DNA of 64,000 bases, taken from assembly GCF_000718305.1 (NCBI RefSeq), contig NZ_JOFQ01000002.1:186001-250000 (forward strand), in the 5' to 3' direction. The notes beneath the pieces were generated by a model. It did not search any database and had not been told where the DNA came from. It was given only the letters and a program-made list of their open reading frames with translations. Positions 59,320 through 64,000 of this stretch are shown here, in pieces. Position 1 is the stretch's first letter. Each line of letters opens with the position of its first letter. Source of the DNA: Streptomyces niger (lineage in GTDB: Bacteria; Actinomycetota; Actinomycetes; Streptomycetales; Streptomycetaceae). Both the position numbers and the translations under genes were made by a program.

Positions 59320-59492
59320 TCCTTCCGTGGACCGCCTACCGGGTTAGCTGTCGGGTTCGGGCGCGTACGGCGCGTGCGTGGGGGCACGCGCCCACAGGTG
59401 CTACGGAAGGTGCCCTACGGCCGTACGGATCGCTCCGCGCCGGCCGATTCACCCCGGTCGTGCGTGTGGGTCCCCGGCTCCGGCTGGCGTGC
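59320..59492 (-). ncRNA. ydaO/yuaA-type cyclic-di-AMP riboswitch
   Basis: The minus strand upstream of the NlpC/P60 gene shows the conserved blocks of this riboswitch in order: GCCGGGGACCC, GGGGTGAATCGG, CCGTAGGGCACCTTCCG, and CCCGACAGCTAACCCGGTAG followed by GGCG and the GGAAGGAG ribosome site. These match the CCCGACAGCUAAC-CGG-AGGC core I recall from known ydaO RNAs. Boundaries are approximate. High cyclic di-AMP would be expected to terminate or block expression. No separate terminator was resolved. Confidence 0.88.
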
Positions 59493-59893
59493 GTACGAAC
59501 AGCTGCCGTGCGGTACGGGCGGTGCCGTGCCTACCAGCAATCGCCGTGCGTACGTACAGGCCGGACTCGGCGGGGCGGCCCGTGCTGACGCTCTCGCCAG
59601 CGTTGGGGCGGGCTGCCCGGTCGGCACCGTAGCCAACTCGTGTGACTCCTGTGAAGGCTGATGTTCGATTTGCCCGCAATCTTTTCGTGACCTGATCGTG
59701 TCCGCGTCGATGTGTGACCGGCTGCGACCACGGAAAGTCCGGTCTCGTTGTCCGTCCGTGACCGGATGCCGCGTGCCCTACCCTGCGCGGCCACCCGGCC
59801 ACGGGCGCCGGGTGTGTCCTTGGTGTGTCCTTGGCCCCCGAATTTCACGGCCGGGGCCGGGCTGTCGGTGGGGCGGCCTAGACTCGGTGGGCG

Positions 59894-62365
59894 ATGAGCA
59901 GCCTCTTTGACGACAGCTTCCTGGCGGACCTCGACCCCAAGGACGAGGAGCCGCCGCCTCCCGAGGACGAGGACCGTCCGGCAGCGGAGGAGGTGCCGCA
60001 CGACCTCTTCGGCGGCCGCTACGACGCGCCCGCGCCGCGCGAGGCGTACTACCGCGACGGCGCCGCCCGCCCCGCCGTCGACCCGGCCGCGCTGCTGGAG
60101 GGGCTGAACGACCAGCAGAAGGCCGCCGTCGTGCACACCGGCTCGCCGCTGCTCATCGTCGCCGGCGCCGGCTCCGGCAAGACCCGCGTCCTCACGCACC
60201 GCATCGCGCACCTCCTCGGCTCGCGCCACGTCCACCCCGGCCAGATCCTCGCGATCACCTTCACGAACAAGGCCGCGGGCGAGATGAAGGAGCGCGTGGA
60301 GGAGCTGGTCGGCCCCCGCGCCAACGCCATGTGGGTCTCCACCTTCCACAGCGCGTGCGTGCGCATCCTGCGCCGCGAGTCCAAGAAGCTGGGCTTCACC
60401 TCGTCGTTCTCGATCTACGACGCCGCCGACTCCAAGCGCCTGATGGCCCTGGTCTGCCGCGACCTGGACCTGGACCCGAAGCGCTTCCCGCCCAAGTCCT
60501 TCAGTGCCAAGGTCTCCAACCTCAAGAACGAGCTCATCGACCACGAGGACTTCGCGGGGACGGCCGCGGACGGCTTCGAGAAGACCCTGGCCGAGGCGTA
60601 CGCGATGTACCAGGCGCGGCTGCGCGAGGCCAACGCCCTGGACTTCGACGACATCATCATGACGACGGTGAACCTGCTGCAGGCGTTCCCGGACGTCGCG
60701 GACCACTACCGCCGCCGCTTCCGGCACGTCCTGGTCGACGAGTACCAGGACACCAACCACGCGCAGTACACCCTCGTGCGCGAGCTGGTCGGCCCGGGGA
60801 CGCCCGAGGTGCCCGCCGCCGAGCTGTGCGTCGTCGGCGACGCCGACCAGTCGATCTACGCCTTCCGCGGCGCCACGATCCGGAACATCCTCCAGTTCGA
60901 GGAGGACTACCCGAACGCCACGACGATCCTGCTGGAGCAGAACTACCGCTCCACGCAGACGATCCTCTCGGCCGCCAACGCCGTCATCGAGTGCAACGAG
61001 AACCGCCGCCCGAAGAACCTCTGGACCGACGCCGGCACGGGCCCGAAGATCACCGGCTACGTCGCCGACACCGAGCACGACGAGGCGCAGTTCGTCGCCG
61101 ACGAGATCGACCGGCTCACGGACGCGGGCGAGACCAAGGCCGGCGATGTCGCGATCTTCTATCGCACGAACGCCCAGTCCCGTGTCTTCGAAGAAGTCTT
61201 CATCCGCGTCGGGCTGCCGTACAAGGTCGTGGGCGGCGTGCGCTTCTACGAGCGCAAGGAGGTCCGGGACGTCCTCGCGTACCTGCGCGTGCTCTCCAAC
61301 CCCGAGGACACCGTCCCGCTCCGCCGCATCCTGAACGTCCCGAAGCGCGGCATCGGCGACCGCGCCGAGGCGATGATCGACGCCCTGTCGGCCCGCGAGA
61401 AGATCACCTTCCCGCAGGCGCTGCGCCGCGTCGACGAGGCGTACGGCATGGCCGCGCGCTCCGCCAACGCCGTCAAGCGCTTCAACACGCTCATGGAAGA
61501 GCTGCGGACGATCGTGGAGTCCGGTGCCGGCCCCGCGACCGTCCTGGAGGCCGTGCTGGAGCGTACCGGCTATCTCGCCGAGCTCCAGGCGTCCACGGAC
61601 CCGCAGGACGAGACCCGCATCGAGAACCTCCAGGAGCTCGCCGCGGTCGCCCTCGAATTCGAGCAGGACCGAGATGAGGAGAACCCGGGTACGCTCTCCG
61701 ACTTCCTGGAGCAGGTCGCCCTGGTCGCCGACTCCGACCAGATCCCCGACGAGGACGAGGAGGGCACGGGCGTCATCACGCTCATGACCCTGCACACCGC
61801 CAAGGGCCTGGAGTTCCCGACCGTCTTCCTGACCGGCATGGAGGACGGCGTCTTCCCGCACATGCGCGCGCTCGGCCAGACCAAGGAGCTGGAGGAGGAG
61901 CGGCGGCTGGCCTACGTAGGCATCACGCGCGCCCAGGAGCGGCTCTACCTCACCCGCTCCACGATGCGCAGCGCCTGGGGCCAGCCCCAGTACAACCCGC
62001 AGTCCCGCTTCCTGGAGGAGATCCCCGACCAGTACGTCGAGTGGAAGCGGACGGGCCCGGCGACGCCGTCCGCCTCCATGGGCGGGCTCTCCTCCGGCCT
62101 GTCCTCCGGCCTCTCCGGCGGCGGCTTCGGATCGACGTTCTCCTCGCGCGGCAAGGCCGGGCCGAGCGGCTTCGCGACCCGGCGCGCGAAGGACCGGCAG
62201 GTGGTCTCGCTGGCCGTCGGCGACCGCGTCACGCACGACAGCTTCGGGCTCGGCACGGTCGTCGGGGTCAAGGGCAGCGGCGACAACGCCGAGGCGACGA
62301 TCGACTTCGGCGGCGAGAAGCCGAAGCGGCTGCTGCTGCGGTACGCGCCGGTGCAGAAGCTGTAG
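59894..62365 (+). CDS. pcrA: ATP-dependent DNA helicase PcrA/UvrD
   Basis: 823 residues, superfamily 1A 3'-5' helicase for repair and replication restart. Motifs in order: acidic N-terminal extension (about 1-60), LNDQQKAAV, Walker A AGAGSGKTRVL (about 90), Walker B VDEYQDTNHAQY, GDADQSIYAFRGA, LEQNYRST, LHTAKGLEFPTVFLTGMEDGVFPH, YVGITRAQERLYLT. A Gly/Ser-rich linker and a C-terminal Tudor-like domain (GDRVTHDSFGLGTVVGVKGSG) that in PcrA contacts RNA polymerase complete it. A TAGACT -10-like box lies 9 nt before ATG 59894. The TAG stop begins an 18-bp tandem repeat. Confidence 0.96.
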   Translation: MSSLFDDSFLADLDPKDEEPPPPEDEDRPAAEEVPHDLFGGRYDAPAPREAYYRDGAARPAVDPAALLEGLNDQQKAAVVHTGSPLLIVAGAGSGKTRVLTHRIAHLLGSRHVHPGQILAITFTNKAAGEMKERVEELVGPRANAMWVSTFHSACVRILRRESKKLGFTSSFSIYDAADSKRLMALVCRDLDLDPKRFPPKSFSAKVSNLKNELIDHEDFAGTAADGFEKTLAEAYAMYQARLREANALDFDDIIMTTVNLLQAFPDVADHYRRRFRHVLVDEYQDTNHAQYTLVRELVGPGTPEVPAAELCVVGDADQSIYAFRGATIRNILQFEEDYPNATTILLEQNYRSTQTILSAANAVIECNENRRPKNLWTDAGTGPKITGYVADTEHDEAQFVADEIDRLTDAGETKAGDVAIFYRTNAQSRVFEEVFIRVGLPYKVVGGVRFYERKEVRDVLAYLRVLSNPEDTVPLRRILNVPKRGIGDRAEAMIDALSAREKITFPQALRRVDEAYGMAARSANAVKRFNTLMEELRTIVESGAGPATVLEAVLERTGYLAELQASTDPQDETRIENLQELAAVALEFEQDRDEENPGTLSDFLEQVALVADSDQIPDEDEEGTGVITLMTLHTAKGLEFPTVFLTGMEDGVFPHMRALGQTKELEEERRLAYVGITRAQERLYLTRSTMRSAWGQPQYNPQSRFLEEIPDQYVEWKRTGPATPSASMGGLSSGLSSGLSGGGFGSTFSSRGKAGPSGFATRRAKDRQVVSLAVGDRVTHDSFGLGTVVGVKGSGDNAEATIDFGGEKPKRLLLRYAPVQKL

Positions 62366-62419
62366 GCGGTGCGGAGGCTGCAGGCGGTGCGGAGGCTGCA
62401 GGCGGTGCAGAAGCTGTAG
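62348..62419 (+). repeat. stop-codon-anchored 18-bp tandem repeat (4 copies)
   Basis: Units at 62348 (CCGGTGCAGAAGCTGTAG, holding the pcrA stop), 62366, 62384 and 62402. Copies 2-3 read GCGGTGCGGAGGCTGCAG; copy 4 restores GTGCAGAAGCTGTAG, so a second in-frame stop exists exactly 54 bp downstream of the first. Confidence 0.93.
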
Positions 62420-62463
62420 GCGGGTGTGGAGGCGGTAGTCGTACGAAGGCTGTGATCCTACGA

Positions 62464-62495
62464 ACGGCCCGGAGCCCCCGAGGGTTCCGGGCCGT
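62464..62495. terminator. hairpin terminator between pcrA and M23 peptidase genes
   Basis: ACGGCCCGGA (62464-62473) pairs with 62486-62495; the 12-nt loop contains a further CCC/GGG pair. Confidence 0.8.
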
Positions 62496-62521
62496 CTGCG
62501 TGTTCTCGTGCGTGCGCGCGG

Positions 62522-62548
62522 CTCGGCTCGGTCGGCTCGGTCGGCTCA
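62522..62548. repeat. stop-codon-anchored 9-bp repeat
   Basis: On the minus strand TGAGCCGAC (from the peptidase stop) is followed by CGAGCCGAC and CGAGCCGAG. The stop triplet TGA has become CGA in the copies. Confidence 0.75.
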
Positions 62549-64000
62549 GTTGGGGTCGAGGCCCTTGGAGCGCAGCCAGGGCAGCGGGTCTATCGCGTCG
62601 CCACCGCCGGGGTGCACCTCGAAGTGCAGGTGGGGGCCGGTGGAGTTGCCGGAGTTACCGGAGTACGCGATGACGTCGCCGGCCTTCACCGTGCCCGAGC
62701 GGATCTTGGCGCTGCTGAGGTGGCAGTACCAGGTCTCCGTGCCGTCCGGCGCGGTGATCTCCACCATGTTGCCGTAGGCGGGGTTCCACTTGGTGACGAC
62801 GGTGCCGTCGGTCGCGGCCATCACGGGCGTGCCGTAACTGACCGGGAAGTCGATCCCGGAGTGCAGCGACATCCAGTTCACGCCGGCCTGCCCGTAGAGG
62901 GCGCTGAGCCCGTGCTGCTTGACCGGCAGGACGAACTTCGGGCGCAGCGCTTCCTTGCGCGCCGCCTCCTCGGCCTTGCGCTTCTTCTCGGCGGCCTGGC
63001 GGGCCTGCAGGTCGAGACGTTCCTGCGTACGACTGGCACGGTCGGCGAAGTCGTTCGCGTCGGCGCTGAGATTCGAGAGCTGGGAGTCCAGCTTGTTGTT
63101 CGCAGCGGACGGCTTCACGGCGGAGGCGTCCGACGCGGCCTGTACGGCGGTGTCGTCCTCCTTGTCGGTCGCGCCGGACACGGAGGCGGCGGCCACGGCG
63201 CACACGCCCATGGCGGCCACGGACGGCACCGCGACGGTCAGCAGCGCGGACTTCTTCGGCGTACGCCGCCGGCCCCGGCCGCCGCCGCTGCCGTGCGCCT
63301 CGCGCCGGGCGGCCCGGCGGCCGCCGGAGGCAGCCCCGGAGGGGCCGTCGAGGCCGCTCTCGGGGGAGACGGCAGGGGTGGGGATGATCGCGGTGACGGC
63401 GGAGTGGAGGTCGCCGTCCTCGTCAGCGCCGGTACCGGCGCCGGCCGCGGCCAGGTCGTCGGTCGTGAAGACGGCGGTCGACTCGGCGGCGCCCTCGGGG
63501 CCCGCGCCCTGAACGGACTCGACGGACTCGACGGCCTCGAACTGCGCGGTCTCGAACTGAGCGGTCTCGAACACGGACGGGTCGAGAGGGGATGAATCGA
63601 GGTGCTCGGTGCCGAGCTGCCCCGCCTCGAACTGCCCGGTGTCGAACTGTCCGGAGTCGTAGGGGCCCGTACCGAACTGGGTCGCCTGGAACTCCTGGAA
63701 CTCCGCGCCTTGATAGGCCGCCTCGTAGCCCTCGGCGCCGGCCCAGGCCTGGCCGTCCCACTGCCCGGTGTCGGTACCGGTGCCGGCGGAGGCGCCGGCG
63801 TCCTGGTGGTCGTACCCGTCGTACGGACCGGCGGCATCGTAGGCCCCGGTCGCGTCGTATGCGCCGGTGGTGCCGTACGAGCCGGTGTCGTACGTGCCGT
63901 TCGGATCGTACCCACCGCTCACGTCGTACGTACCGGTGCTGTCGTACGCACCGTACGCGTACGGGTCGTAGATGCCGGTCCCGAACCCCGTGGCGTACGT
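62546..64000 (-). CDS. membrane-anchored M23 (LytM-type) peptidase, 5' partial
   Basis: 484 residues are visible; the N-terminus lies beyond the right edge. Order: Tyr/Asp/Gly-rich repeats (GAYDATGAYDAAGPYDGY) and QFxTxQF repeats in the cytoplasmic part, a basic stretch (GRRAARREAHGSGGGRGRRRTPKK), and one membrane helix (SALLTVAVPSVAAMGVCAVAAA). A short coiled coil (DRASRTQERLDLQARQAAEKKRKAEEAARKEAL) follows, then an M23 domain with zinc ligands in LHSGIDFPVSYG (HxxxD) and GPHLHFEVH (HxH). It should cleave peptidoglycan cross-bridges or act as a LytM regulator. Tyr-rich cytoplasmic repeats are common in streptomycete envelope proteins. The stop is in a 9-bp repeat. Confidence 0.92.
   Translation of the reverse strand, partial: TYATGFGTGIYDPYAYGAYDSTGTYDVSGGYDPNGTYDTGSYGTTGAYDATGAYDAAGPYDGYDHQDAGASAGTGTDTGQWDGQAWAGAEGYEAAYQGAEFQEFQATQFGTGPYDSGQFDTGQFEAGQLGTEHLDSSPLDPSVFETAQFETAQFEAVESVESVQGAGPEGAAESTAVFTTDDLAAAGAGTGADEDGDLHSAVTAIIPTPAVSPESGLDGPSGAASGGRRAARREAHGSGGGRGRRRTPKKSALLTVAVPSVAAMGVCAVAAASVSGATDKEDDTAVQAASDASAVKPSAANNKLDSQLSNLSADANDFADRASRTQERLDLQARQAAEKKRKAEEAARKEALRPKFVLPVKQHGLSALYGQAGVNWMSLHSGIDFPVSYGTPVMAATDGTVVTKWNPAYGNMVEITAPDGTETWYCHLSSAKIRSGTVKAGDVIAYSGNSGNSTGPHLHFEVHPGGGDAIDPLPWLRSKGLDPN

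Noticed and set aside
1-64000. Search for a prophage, insertion sequence, restriction, CRISPR or biosynthetic cluster as the novel system
   Set aside because: No transposase, integrase, attachment repeat, tRNA, PKS/NRPS or defence-type gene set was found; gene content is core metabolism and signalling.

Overview
The window is chromosomal DNA from a high-GC actinomycete, almost certainly a Streptomyces or close relative. GC is very high throughout, GTG starts are frequent, and there are many 4-base ATGA/GTGA gene overlaps. Lineage markers include a DmdR1/DtxR-type iron regulator, an NsdA-like regulator, zinc-finger anti-sigma and STAS proteins, PspC-type sensor kinases, a sortase substrate ending in LAETG, and a cyclic-di-AMP (ydaO-type) riboswitch in front of a cell-wall hydrolase. 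No rRNA, tRNA, CRISPR array, insertion sequence or prophage was seen. Most genes look like conserved core genes.

Layout. 1-7.7 kb: an acyl-CoA degradation operon (carboxylase beta and alpha, acyl-CoA dehydrogenase, CoA ligase, enoyl-CoA hydratase, TetR). 7.7-19.3 kb: citrate synthase-like protein, pdxH, a PAS/GAF protein, a SIS-domain protein, dmdR1, an alpha/beta hydrolase behind a candidate SOS box, an ABC exporter pair and a prim-pol-like protein. 19.7-26.9 kb: NsdA-like regulator, a giant low-complexity membrane protein, a substrate-binding lipoprotein, a small conserved protein and purU. 26.9-34.1 kb: ECF sigma factor with a fused anti-sigma/mycothiol-isomerase protein, a STAS antagonist, a two-component system and two proteins of unknown function. 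34.2-43.6 kb: a membrane Ser/Thr kinase, an aldehyde dehydrogenase, a GMC oxidoreductase with a ferredoxin-like Cys cluster, an LAETG surface protein, chorismate mutase behind a possible Phe/Tyr leader peptide, and guaA. 43.7-49 kb: two Uma2 proteins, a tartronate-semialdehyde-reductase-like enzyme, a class II aldolase, an IPT-domain membrane protein and DoxX. 49.1-55 kb: a cell-envelope signalling block (PspC proteins, Ser/Thr kinase, PspC-type sensor kinase and response regulator). 55-64 kb: GNAT, proline-iminopeptidase-like hydrolase, a small membrane protein, NlpC/P60 hydrolase with riboswitch, PcrA/UvrD helicase and an M23 peptidase running off the right edge.

The most unusual signal is not a gene. 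At eight gene ends the last few codons and the stop codon are part of a short tandem repeat (9-21 bp, once about 112 bp) whose extra copies lie just 3' of the stop. The sites are about 11.95-12.18, 15.79-15.89, 26.85-26.96, 32.32-32.39, 46.80-46.87, 55.23-55.27, 62.35-62.42 and 62.52-62.55 kb. Other points to check are a possible attenuator in front of chorismate mutase, a compact three-way-junction structure after pdxH, several palindromic operators, a nine-copy GGGAC-type microsatellite with G-quadruplex potential, and a possible synteny break between the two halves of the window.
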